Shown here: piece by piece, positions 1 to 7,329 of the stretch | Layout: every line of letters begins with the position of its first letter | Numbering within the stretch: the stretch's first letter is position 1 | Source: Alphaproteobacteria bacterium UBA2966 | Lineage (GTDB): Bacteria; Pseudomonadota; Alphaproteobacteria; UBA2966 | NCBI GenBank assembly: GCA_002348365.1 | Contig: DEBC01000027.1 | Span: forward strand, 484-25,966 | DNA: 25,483 nucleotides | Direction of reading: 5' to 3' | The notes under the pieces: model-generated | What the model was told of the DNA's origin: nothing | Database searches by the model: none | The model's input: the letters and a program-made list of their open reading frames with translations, nothing else | Position numbers and translations under genes: made by a program

Positions 1-2285
1 CAGATCGGCTGCTCGCCACTGTGTACGCGGAAGATGATCAGGCCTTTGATTTATGGAAGAAGATTGCGGGATTGCCGGAAGACCGGATCATCCGTATCCC
101 AACATCCGACAATTTCTGGGCCATGGGGCCAACAGGTCCTTGCGGACCTTGTTCCGAGATATTTTATGACCACGGTGAACACATAGAGGGTGGGCCTCCC
201 GGGAGTCCTGAAGAGGATGGGGATCGGTTCACGGAAATCTGGAATCTCGTGTTCATGCAATACGAACAGATTTCCGAAGAACAACGCGTCGATCTTCCGA
301 AGCCTTCGATCGATACGGGCATGGGACTCGAACGTATTGCAGCCGTGCTGCAGGGAAAACACGACAACTACGATATCGATCTGATGCGTTCGCTTATCGA
401 GGCCTCGGCTGAAGCGAGCGGACAGTCTGCTGACGCGGACCACGCCGTGTCACATCGGGTTATTGCTGATCACCTGCGTTCGGTAAGCTTTCTGATTGCG
501 GATGGCGTTCTGCCCTCCAACGAAGGCCGCGGATACGTGCTCCGTCGAATCATGCGGCGTGCGATGCGGCACGCGCACATGATGGGTTGTAAGGATCCGG
601 TGCTCTGGCGCCTGGTTCCCGAACTGGTGGCACAGATGAGCCAGGCCTTTCCTGAGCTGGGACGAGCGGAACCATTGATCACCGAGACCCTCAAGCTTGA
701 GGAAACGCGTTTCAAGCAAACGTTGGAACGTGGTTTGAGGTTGCTCGAGGAGGAGATAGAGAACATCAGTGAGGGAAACAGCCTCTCGGGAGATGTCGCG
801 TTCCGGCTTTATGACACCTATGGATTCCCACTCGACCTGACCCAGGACGCGCTCCGCAACCGCGGGATCGATGTCGATACAGACGGCTTCGATGTGGCCA
901 TGGAACGTCAACGGGAGGAAGCTCGCAAGGCCTGGGCGGGCTCCGGAGATGCCGCCACGGATGCCTTATGGTTTGAAGTACGCGAGCGGGTGGGCGCCAC
1001 TGAATTCCTCGGTTATGAGACCGATACCGCGGAAGCGCGGGTCGCGGCCATGGTTATGGATGGCTCGGAAGTTGAAAGCGCGCCGGATGGCGCGGACGCT
1101 GTGATAGTCGTGAATCAGACACCATTTTACGGGGAATCCGGCGGCCAGATGGGCGATAGCGGTGTCATGTTTACGGCTGAGGGCACCGAGGTGATCGTCA
1201 CCGATACTCAGAAGCATCTGGGCGATGTCCACGCGCATAAAGGCTCGGTAAAGGGTGGAACACTGAACGTCGGAGATGTTGTCGAGTTGCGGGTGAATGC
1301 TGAACGGCGTCAGCGCTTGCGGTCCAATCACTCGGCAACGCACCTCATGCATGCAGCGCTTCGCCGCACGCTGGGCGACCATGTGATTCAAAAAGGATCA
1401 CTGGTGGCGCCCGACAGATTGCGTTTCGACTTCGCTCATCCAAAGGCAGTAGACGAAAGCGAACTGCAAGCTATCGAGTCGGATGTGAACGCCAATATCC
1501 GTTGCAATGCCACTGTCGGTACAGTGCTGATGAGCCCGGACGAGGCGGTCGAAAATGGCGCACTCGCCCTGTTCGGCGAAAAGTACGGAGACGAAGTCCG
1601 CGTTGTCAGGATGGGTGGCGACGAAGGGGCACCCAACTCGGTCGAATTGTGCGGCGGCACGCATGTTGACCGGGCAGGCGACATTGGCTTCTTCAAGATT
1701 ATTGGTGAAGGAGCCGTCGCTGCCGGGGTGCGCCGTGTGGAGGCGCTGACGGGCCTGGCTGCGGCTGACTACGTCCGCGCCGAAGAACAGGCACTACGTG
1801 AGGTCGCGGCAGTGCTGAAGGCGAGTCCGTCTGATCTGCCAGAGCGGGTGCGTGGTCTCATAGAAGATCGTAAGCGCCTCGAGCAGGAACTGGCGGACGC
1901 ACGCCGCAAACTCGCAACGGGCGGCACTGAAGCCGGTCCCGAAGCAAAGGATGTTGCAGGCATTCGCTATATAGGCCAGCGCGTCGATGGTGCTTCGGCA
2001 AAGGATCTCAAGGCCATGGTCGATGACCTCAAGCAGTCGGGCGAGGGAATCTACGCAATTGTCGCGGTGAACGAAGGCAAGGCATCGCTCGTCGTCGGCG
2101 TCACCGGGACGCTGGAGGCGAATTTCGATGCCGTGGAGTTGGTGAAGAGCGGGGCGCAAGCTGTCGGCGGAAAAGGTGGTGGAGGCCGTTCCGATATGGC
2201 GCAGGCCGGCGGCCCCGACGGCAGTAAAGCAGATGAGGCTCTCTCGGCGATTGAAGAAGCGATTAGCTCCCGGGCCGCAGCCTAA
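1..2285 (+). CDS. alaS: Alanyl-tRNA synthetase, 5'-truncated by the window edge
   Basis: Cytoplasmic enzyme that charges tRNA-Ala with alanine and clears Ser/Gly mischarging. The frame is already open at base 3, and its first residues (DRLLATVYAEDD) match an internal part of AlaRS, so roughly the first 125-130 residues lie outside the window; about 760 residues are present. Visible in order: the class II core with the TGPCGPCSEIFYDHG and TGMGLERIAAVLQ motifs, the editing domain zinc ligands NHSATHLMH (HxxxH) and ELCGGTH (CxxxH), a short coiled stretch, and the C-terminal DHHA1 domain ending in GGKGGGGR. The frame is intact to a TAA stop that overlaps the stop of the convergent icd gene. In many alphaproteobacteria alaS lies downstream of recA, which would be just outside the window (recalled family context, not seen here). 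Confidence 0.98.
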   Translation, partial: DRLLATVYAEDDQAFDLWKKIAGLPEDRIIRIPTSDNFWAMGPTGPCGPCSEIFYDHGEHIEGGPPGSPEEDGDRFTEIWNLVFMQYEQISEEQRVDLPKPSIDTGMGLERIAAVLQGKHDNYDIDLMRSLIEASAEASGQSADADHAVSHRVIADHLRSVSFLIADGVLPSNEGRGYVLRRIMRRAMRHAHMMGCKDPVLWRLVPELVAQMSQAFPELGRAEPLITETLKLEETRFKQTLERGLRLLEEEIENISEGNSLSGDVAFRLYDTYGFPLDLTQDALRNRGIDVDTDGFDVAMERQREEARKAWAGSGDAATDALWFEVRERVGATEFLGYETDTAEARVAAMVMDGSEVESAPDGADAVIVVNQTPFYGESGGQMGDSGVMFTAEGTEVIVTDTQKHLGDVHAHKGSVKGGTLNVGDVVELRVNAERRQRLRSNHSATHLMHAALRRTLGDHVIQKGSLVAPDRLRFDFAHPKAVDESELQAIESDVNANIRCNATVGTVLMSPDEAVENGALALFGEKYGDEVRVVRMGGDEGAPNSVELCGGTHVDRAGDIGFFKIIGEGAVAAGVRRVEALTGLAAADYVRAEEQALREVAAVLKASPSDLPERVRGLIEDRKRLEQELADARRKLATGGTEAGPEAKDVAGIRYIGQRVDGASAKDLKAMVDDLKQSGEGIYAIVAVNEGKASLVVGVTGTLEANFDAVELVKSGAQAVGGKGGGGRSDMAQAGGPDGSKADEALSAIEEAISSRAAA

Positions 2286-3499
2286 GGCCCCATTCGGGCC
2301 TGCAACCCCTCGTCCAACTTATCGAGAAATTGATTGGTCGTTAGCCAGGATTGGTCGGGACCGATCAACATGGCCAGGTCCTTTGTCATGAATCCGCTTT
2401 CCACCGTGTCCACGCAGACCTGATCCAGGGTTTCGCAGAACGTCGCCAGGTCTGTGTTGCCATCCAACGCAGCACGGTGTTTAAGACCGCCGGTCCACGC
2501 AAATATCGAGGCGATGGGATTGGTGGACGTTTCTTTGCCCTGCTGGTGCTGGCGATAGTGACGGGTGACCGTCCCATGTGCGGCCTCCGCTTCGACTGTC
2601 TTGCCATCGGGTGTCATAAGGACGGATGTCATGAGGCCTAGCGAGCCGAAGCCTTGCGCCACGATGTCGGATTGGACATCCCCATCGTAGTTCTTGCACG
2701 CCCATACGAACTTGCCGCTCCACTTCAAGGCTGCCGCAACCATATCGTCGATGAGACGGTGCTCATAGGTGATCCCGTCACGCTCAAACTGTTCTTTGAA
2801 CTCGGAATCGAAAATCTCCTGGAAGAGATCCTTGAACCGGCCGTCGTAGGCCTTGAGGATCGTATTCTTGGTTGAAAGATAAACGGGCCAGGTTCGGGCT
2901 AAACCGTAATTGAAGCAGGCCCGTGCGAACCCTTTGATGGATTCGTCGAGGTTGTACATACCCAGCGCAACCCCTCCGCCCGGGAAGTCAAAGATTTCGT
3001 ACTCGGTGGCCTCACCGCCATCTTCGGGCTCGTACTTCATGGTCAGTTTGCCGGGCCCCGGTACCACGAGATCCGTTGCCCGATACTGGTCGCCGAACGC
3101 GTGTCTTCCAATGACGATGGGGTCGGTCCATCCCGGTACCAGCCGTGGCACGTTCTTACAGATTATCGGCTCGCGGAACACTGTGCCGCCGAGGATGTTT
3201 CGGATGGTGCCGTTTGGTGAACGCCACATCTTCTTGAGACCGAACTCCTCAACGCGGGCCTCGTCGGGAGTAATGGTTGCGCATTTGACTCCGACGCCGA
3301 CATCCTTGATCGCATTTGCCGCATCAATGGTGATTTGATCATCTGTGGCGTCGCGGCTTTCGATACCGAGGTCGAAATAGACAAGCTTAAGATCCAAGTA
3401 GGGGAGGACCAATTTGTCCTTGATGAATGCCCAGATGATTCGGGTCATTTCATCACCGTCCAGCTCGACAACTGGATTCTCTACTTTGATCTTTGACAT
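2282..3499 (-). CDS. icd: NADP-dependent isocitrate dehydrogenase, homodimeric type
   Basis: Oxidatively decarboxylates isocitrate to 2-oxoglutarate in the TCA cycle, producing NADPH in the cytoplasm. The 405-residue length and sequence fit the type II dimeric family shared by alphaproteobacteria and mitochondria, not the E. coli type. The N-terminus has the VELDGDEMTRIIW block, followed by the substrate-binding SPNGTIRNILGGTVFREPI region (serine, asparagine and arginine contacts), then KLIDDMVAA-like metal-binding and EAAHGTVTRHYR cofactor regions. Start is the ATG at 3499, preceded on its strand by a purine-rich GAGGGGCGGGAAC. It is transcribed in the same direction as, and 99 bases downstream of, the LOG-family gene. 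Its TAG stop overlaps the TAA of alaS, so no intergenic space remains for a terminator at this end. Confidence 0.97.
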   Translation of the reverse strand: MSKIKVENPVVELDGDEMTRIIWAFIKDKLVLPYLDLKLVYFDLGIESRDATDDQITIDAANAIKDVGVGVKCATITPDEARVEEFGLKKMWRSPNGTIRNILGGTVFREPIICKNVPRLVPGWTDPIVIGRHAFGDQYRATDLVVPGPGKLTMKYEPEDGGEATEYEIFDFPGGGVALGMYNLDESIKGFARACFNYGLARTWPVYLSTKNTILKAYDGRFKDLFQEIFDSEFKEQFERDGITYEHRLIDDMVAAALKWSGKFVWACKNYDGDVQSDIVAQGFGSLGLMTSVLMTPDGKTVEAEAAHGTVTRHYRQHQQGKETSTNPIASIFAWTGGLKHRAALDGNTDLATFCETLDQVCVDTVESGFMTKDLAMLIGPDQSWLTTNQFLDKLDEGLQARMGP

Positions 3500-3580
3500 A
3501 TCTTGTTCCCGCCCCTCATTTGTTTGGGCTGTATGTTGACGCGCCGGAAGATATCACCCGTGTGCCGGCGATAAAAGTAA

Positions 3581-3594
3581 CGGTCCATGGACCG
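3581..3594 (-). terminator. Palindrome with T-rich tail after the LOG gene
   Basis: A perfect 14-base palindrome, CGGTCCATGGACCG, lies 5 bases beyond the LOG-family stop. On the minus strand it is followed by TTACTTTT. As RNA it gives a 5-base-pair stem with a 4-base loop, so it is a weak intrinsic terminator at best. It could instead be an operator for icd, whose start is about 80 bases downstream. Confidence 0.35.
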
Positions 3595-3598
3595 GCGC

Positions 3599-4183
3599 CT
3601 AAAGGTAGTCTGAATTCGCCGGTATCTCGGCTTGAGGCTGCGCCTCAATCGTGGGAATGACATCGTCGACATCATTTACGACTGTGAAAAGGGTCGTGAC
3701 AGAATGATGCGCAAATCCCTCCCTGACCACGTGATCGACGAGGTCGCAAAACGGCTCCCAGTATCCCCGATGGTCGATTAGTATCACGGGCATTTGATGG
3801 AGCCGGAGTTGACGCCAGGTGACGATTTCTATCGTCTCATCCAGGGTTCCAAGACCACCGGGGAGAACAGCAAATGCATCTGCCAGCTCGAACATTCGCT
3901 GCTTGCGTTCATGCATCGAATTAACCACATGGATCTCCGTCAACTGATCGTGCACCAGTTCCACGCGATTGAGGTGGTGCGGAATGATACCGACGGCTTC
4001 ACCTCCTGCTGCGAGCACGGCGTCGGCCACCACGCCCATGAGACCGACGCTACCCGCACCAAATATCAGCCGGATCCCGTTTTCGCCGAGCAACGTGCCC
4101 AGCCGTGCGGCTGCAGCACGGTGTGAGGGTTGATTCCCGGCTTGAGAACCGCAGTAGACGCAAAGAGAGGTAAGCTTTGTCAT
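3599..4183 (-). CDS. LOG-family protein (cytokinin riboside 5'-monophosphate phosphoribohydrolase type)
   Basis: Members of this family (formerly called lysine decarboxylase-like, TIGR00730) hydrolyse nucleoside 5'-monophosphates to free base and ribose 5-phosphate; in plants and some bacteria this releases active cytokinin. The predicted protein is 194 residues. It shows the expected N-terminal SLCVYCGSQAG, a Rossmann-like FGAGSVGLMG at about 41-50, an HERK segment at 91-94 with the active-site arginine, and the diagnostic PGGLGTLDE at 108-116. The start is set at 4183 because family members begin just before the CVYCGS strand; a longer frame to 4243 adds 20 residues without family character. 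No clear ribosome binding site is visible. The physiological substrate cannot be told from sequence. Confidence 0.9.
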   Translation of the reverse strand: MTKLTSLCVYCGSQAGNQPSHRAAAARLGTLLGENGIRLIFGAGSVGLMGVVADAVLAAGGEAVGIIPHHLNRVELVHDQLTEIHVVNSMHERKQRMFELADAFAVLPGGLGTLDETIEIVTWRQLRLHQMPVILIDHRGYWEPFCDLVDHVVREGFAHHSVTTLFTVVNDVDDVIPTIEAQPQAEIPANSDYL

Positions 4184-4554
4184 TAGAAAGTGCGCACTTG
4201 CATTTACGATCGGTGTGACGTTGTTCGCGGTACAGTCGACCATAGCTGGAGAGGCCGATGTCCTGGCAGTCTCGGTGAAGCAGACCAGCAGTGGTATCTA
4301 CCGCTTCGACGTTACAGTCAAACATGCCGACACGGGATGGGATCATTATGCAGACAATTGGCAGATACTGGGCCCAAACGGCGCTGTGATCGGCGCGCGG
4401 GTCCTGCACCACCCCCACGTCAGCGAGCAACCGTTCACGCGCTCATTGCAACGGGTAGAAATACCCGATGATGTGGAATCAGTCATTAGTTCGCGCTCAT
4501 GACAGTGTCCACGGAAATGGAGGCGCAGAAGAAACCGTCAAACTGAAGAGGTGA
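4182..4554 (+). pseudogene. Secreted small protein gene with a frameshift and no normal start codon
   Basis: The continuous frame runs to a TGA at 4500-4502 and encodes a signal-peptide-like stretch (RKCALAFTIGVTLFAV, then IAGEA) followed by a mature domain containing HADTGWDHYADNW and HPHVSEQPFTRSL. The natural continuation, RAHDSVHGNGGAEETVKL, appears in another frame from about 4489 to a TGA at 4552-4554. Skipping the single A at 4488 joins the two seamlessly. The signal peptide begins at an ATT at 4182 with GAGAGG 11 bases before it; no ATG, GTG or TTG precedes it in frame, and the first GTG (4215) would cut the signal peptide in half. I recall the joined pattern from small periplasmic hypothetical proteins of proteobacteria, function unknown. 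The gene diverges from the LOG gene, the two initiation regions overlapping. Confidence 0.6.
4188..4199. promoter_or_regulatory. 12-base perfect palindrome at the divergent starts
   Basis: AAGTGCGCACTT reads identically on both strands. It sits just upstream of the LOG-family ATG (ends at 4183) and inside the first codons of the divergent secreted-protein gene. Its position suits a shared operator, but 12-base palindromes also occur by chance and no regulator gene is adjacent. Confidence 0.25.
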
Positions 4555-4636
4555 AAGCAGGAATATTTTGAAGCGATAGGTGTTTATGGTGCGGCAGATT
4601 TTGTTTCAATCACGTGAACCTCGGGGAAGCCAAAGT

Positions 4637-5107
4637 ATGAAGAGAGCTATCACAATCCTTGCCAAGAGCGTTGTCCTGGCTGGTGGAATGGCGTTGGTTG
4701 CAACGACCGCCGGCGCGGACGGTCATGCATCCGGAGAAAACGAGATCAAGTATCGCAAGGCCGTCATGAAGGCGTTGGGCGGGCACATGGGTTCTATCGC
4801 CGGTATCGCAAAGGGCGAAGTTGGACACACTGGGCATATGTTCGGGCACGCCACGGCGATCAATGCCATTGCCTCGATGACGGCGAATATTTTCCCGAAG
4901 GGTTCGGGTGGCGACAATACGCGCGCTATGGATGAAATCTGGCAGGACACGGCCAAGTTCTACGCAGCCGTCAAGGCGTTCCAGGACGCAGCTGCCAATC
5001 TGCTTCAAGCTGCGAATTCGGTTGACAAAGGCGCGGTCGGTGCAGCTCTCGGCGGCGTGGGCAAATCTTGTGGCGGTTGCCACAAGCCCTTCCGCAAACC
5101 CAAGTAA
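4637..5107 (+). CDS. Cytochrome c' (class II c-type cytochrome)
   Basis: Periplasmic four-helix-bundle haem protein; family members bind NO or CO and are linked to nitric oxide protection or electron transfer. The 156-residue precursor starts MKRAITILAK, has a hydrophobic signal peptide with likely cleavage near AGA-DG (about residue 27), and carries one C-terminal haem site CGGCH at 145-149 followed by KPFRKPK, the usual placement for cytochrome c'. The start at 4637 was chosen because it places the lysine/arginine n-region directly before the signal peptide, with GGGGAAG about 10 bases upstream; a longer frame to 4580 adds 19 unlikely residues. A strong hairpin follows the gene, so it may be its own transcription unit, although a diheme cytochrome lies 120 bases on. 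Confidence 0.92.
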   Translation: MKRAITILAKSVVLAGGMALVATTAGADGHASGENEIKYRKAVMKALGGHMGSIAGIAKGEVGHTGHMFGHATAINAIASMTANIFPKGSGGDNTRAMDEIWQDTAKFYAAVKAFQDAAANLLQAANSVDKGAVGAALGGVGKSCGGCHKPFRKPK

Positions 5108-5129
5108 GCTTGCCAATTTGGCGACCAGG

Positions 5130-5165
5130 ACCGGGCCGCGCGTTTGTGCGGCCCGGTTGCGTTCT
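5130..5165 (+). terminator. Strong hairpin after the cytochrome c' gene
   Basis: A perfect 10-base-pair stem, ACCGGGCCGC against GCGGCCCGGT (5130-5139 and 5148-5157), encloses an 8-base loop, starting 23 bases after the cytochrome c' stop. It is followed by TTGCGTTCT, a poor T tract, so it is a plausible intrinsic terminator or a 3'-end stabilising hairpin. Confidence 0.65.
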
Positions 5166-5227
5166 ACGCTATGTTGTTTACGAACGAGGCATTGTGGAAA
5201 AGCAATCTTTGAAGACAAAGTAATCGT

Positions 5228-6112
5228 GTGATTCAAAATCAGTTCAGAACGACAGCGATTTTGTTTGCATTGCTGTGCGCGATTCCTGCAACAGCAGATG
5301 AAGTGGCAATTGAGCGTGGCGAGTATCTACTTCGTGCCGCGGGATGCATCAGTTGCCACACAGACGTCAAGAACGGTGGTCCACCATTATCCGGTGGCCG
5401 GCCACTGAAGACGCCTTTTGGCACGTTTTATTCTCCCAATATCACGCCGGACCAGGAGACCGGTATTGGTGCATGGACGGATGAAGATTTCGTGCGGGCG
5501 TTACGCGATGGTGTGCGGCCAGATGGAGCCCATTATTTTCCCGTGTTCCCATATCCCAGCTATGCGCGGATGACCACGTCGGACATGCATGATCTCAAAG
5601 CCTATCTCTTCTCAATTGCACCTGTTCGTCGCGAAGTTCCTGACCACGAAGTTCCGTTTCCGTTTTCCTGGCGGTTCCTGCAGATGGTTTGGAAAGTGCT
5701 CTTCTTTTCGTCGCAAGAGTACGTGGCTGACACTGAACGGGGTTCAGAGTGGAACCGTGGTGCCTACGTCGTTCAGGCCTTGGCGCACTGCGGTGAATGT
5801 CACACGCCGCGAAATGTGCTCGGTGCCCCGAACATGGACCTGTTTCTTGCAGGGACTCCGGATGGACCCGACGGAGAATTGGTTCCGAACATAACTCCGG
5901 ACTCCCAGACTGGCATAGGCGACTGGTCAAAGGGCGACTTCGTGCAATTGCTGAAATCTGGGCTAAAACCGGACTTTGACGATGTTCAGGGCTCCATGTA
6001 CGAGGCAATCGAACATGGGTTGAAATTCCTAACAGCCGAAGACCTGGAGGCAGTTGCCGGGTACATCTTGTCTCTCGACCCGATTTCAAATCGAGTTGCC
6101 AGAGAGAAATAG
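5228..6112 (+). CDS. Diheme c-type cytochrome, periplasmic
   Basis: Predicted exported electron-transfer protein with two class I cytochrome c domains, resembling the cytochrome subunits of membrane alcohol/aldehyde or sugar dehydrogenases. The 294-residue precursor has a signal peptide (hydrophobic residues 8-20, likely cleavage at ATA-DE near 23). The first haem site is CISCH at 40-44 with a candidate axial methionine at 115 (YARMTTSD). The second is CGECH at 188-192 with a candidate methionine near the GSMYEA segment. Both halves repeat the NITPD...TGIG.W pattern, indicating an internal duplication. Start is GTG 5228, since an in-frame TGA lies at 5210-5212 and no ATG is available. No dehydrogenase subunit is adjacent, so its partner is unknown; the neighbouring cytochrome c' is the only contextual hint. 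Confidence 0.9.
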   Translation: MIQNQFRTTAILFALLCAIPATADEVAIERGEYLLRAAGCISCHTDVKNGGPPLSGGRPLKTPFGTFYSPNITPDQETGIGAWTDEDFVRALRDGVRPDGAHYFPVFPYPSYARMTTSDMHDLKAYLFSIAPVRREVPDHEVPFPFSWRFLQMVWKVLFFSSQEYVADTERGSEWNRGAYVVQALAHCGECHTPRNVLGAPNMDLFLAGTPDGPDGELVPNITPDSQTGIGDWSKGDFVQLLKSGLKPDFDDVQGSMYEAIEHGLKFLTAEDLEAVAGYILSLDPISNRVAREK

Positions 6113-6149
6113 CCATCAACGCTGGACAACGAGGAAACGGTTTCTGTAC

Positions 6150-6178
6150 TGGGCAAGTGTCTACGCTGGGCGCATAAT
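6150..6178 (+). promoter_or_regulatory. Candidate sigma-70 type promoter for the LysM protein gene
   Basis: TGGGCA (4 of 6 matches to the -35 consensus) is separated by 17 bases from CATAAT (5 of 6 matches to the -10). The predicted transcript would start near 6185, just before a 9-codon ORF and the LysM gene. This is pattern matching only. Confidence 0.35.
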
Positions 6179-6216
6179 GTCACTGGTCCCATGAAAAGAG
6201 CCTTCGTCGTATCCAG

Positions 6217-7254
6217 TTGATTAAGTTGATCATAGCGGCGGCCGCCGCACTGGCATTGGCTGGTGGTGGCGTAGCGGTCTACGTGTTCTATGCTTCGGAA
6301 CCATCGAGGCAGGTCGCGACAACGTCGTCATCACAAGGTACGACGTCCGATCGTGCCGGTGCGCCTCAGCTTCCGAAGGCTCCCGATACCGTTCCACCAT
6401 TTGCCAGTCCGACCTTCGATGTCGTCCGGATCAACCGGGAAGGCAACGCCGTGATTGCGGGCAGAGCCGCACCAGGCGCCAAGGTGACCGTTTATGCAGG
6501 TGACGTTGTCGTCGGCACGGTGACAGCCGATGGACGCGGTGAATGGGTCCTGATTCCGGAAATGCCGCTTGAGGAGGGATCGCAGACCTTGTCGTTGTCG
6601 GCCCTCGGGGAGGAAGGTGAGACTGCCAGGTCGGACGATGTCGTTGTCGTCATGATTCCTGAACGACAGGCCTCGGACGAGCAGGCTTCCGCCCCAGGTT
6701 CGGAGCCACCCCAGGTTGTGGCTGTCGCGACCCCGCGGGACGCGTTTGGTGCCAGTCGGGTTTTGCAGGGGCCGACTATTTCTCCCGATGTTCTGTCTGG
6801 ATCGTCGGTGCAGTTGAGCACCGTCAACTATGATGAAAGTGGACGCTTGGTGCTTGCGGGTTTTGCCCCTCCTGGTTCGACTGTGCGGATTAAGGTGGAT
6901 GGGCGCCCGGTGGGATCGGTAGTTGCCGATGATGCCGGGTATTGGGAGCTGACGCCGGCGGCCCCAGTGGCGATCGGTGATCACGTCTTGTCCGTCGAAA
7001 GCCTGGATGAAACGGGCGCAATCTTCGCGTCGACCGAACTGCCGTTCACGCGTGCCGAAATTTCCAAGGCGAAGTTGAAGCCAGGCGAGCTCCTTGTCGC
7101 CGTGCAACCTGGAAACAGCTTGTGGAGGATTGCGCGTGCGACCTACGGAGAGGGCATCCTTTACACGGTCATCTACTCTGCAAACGCAGAAAAGATCGAT
7201 GATTCGGATCTGATATTTCCGGGTCAGGTATTCACATTGCCCGCGCAGAATTGA
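6217..7254 (+). CDS. Membrane-anchored LysM protein with two Ig-like repeats
   Basis: Probable envelope protein that binds peptidoglycan through its C-terminal LysM domain (about 290-343; pattern VQPGNSLWRIA...Y...I..AN...I.....IFPGQ). Residues 2-26 form a hydrophobic anchor or uncleaved signal, followed by a low-complexity Ser/Thr/Pro linker. Two homologous beta-rich units lie at about 66-147 and 200-278; both share AGxAxPGxxV, VGxVxAD, GxWxLxP and LSxxxLxExG, so one arose by internal duplication. The architecture is common in alphaproteobacteria as LysM peptidoglycan-binding proteins of unknown role. The only start that keeps the whole signal region is TTG 6217, which overlaps the TGA of a preceding 9-codon frame; no ribosome binding site is evident. 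Downstream at 75 bases is the ABC exporter gene. Confidence 0.82.
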   Translation: MIKLIIAAAAALALAGGGVAVYVFYASEPSRQVATTSSSQGTTSDRAGAPQLPKAPDTVPPFASPTFDVVRINREGNAVIAGRAAPGAKVTVYAGDVVVGTVTADGRGEWVLIPEMPLEEGSQTLSLSALGEEGETARSDDVVVVMIPERQASDEQASAPGSEPPQVVAVATPRDAFGASRVLQGPTISPDVLSGSSVQLSTVNYDESGRLVLAGFAPPGSTVRIKVDGRPVGSVVADDAGYWELTPAAPVAIGDHVLSVESLDETGAIFASTELPFTRAEISKAKLKPGELLVAVQPGNSLWRIARATYGEGILYTVIYSANAEKIDDSDLIFPGQVFTLPAQN

Positions 7255-7329
7255 GTTTTTGGGTCTCAGCACCTATTTACATGGTGGCGCACGTACCCAC
7301 GTACATACCCGAGTGATGAGCGTCATAGC

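Noticed and set aside
3540..3599. Wide inverted repeat CGCGCCGG/CCGGCGCC flanking the icd leader
   Set aside because: The arms are short and GC-rich with a spacer of about 44 bases; such matches are common in GC-rich DNA.
6331..7272. Long minus-strand frame of 313 codons opposite the LysM gene
   Set aside because: Arginine- and histidine-rich composition and complete overlap with a recognisable LysM/Ig-like protein mark it as a shadow frame.
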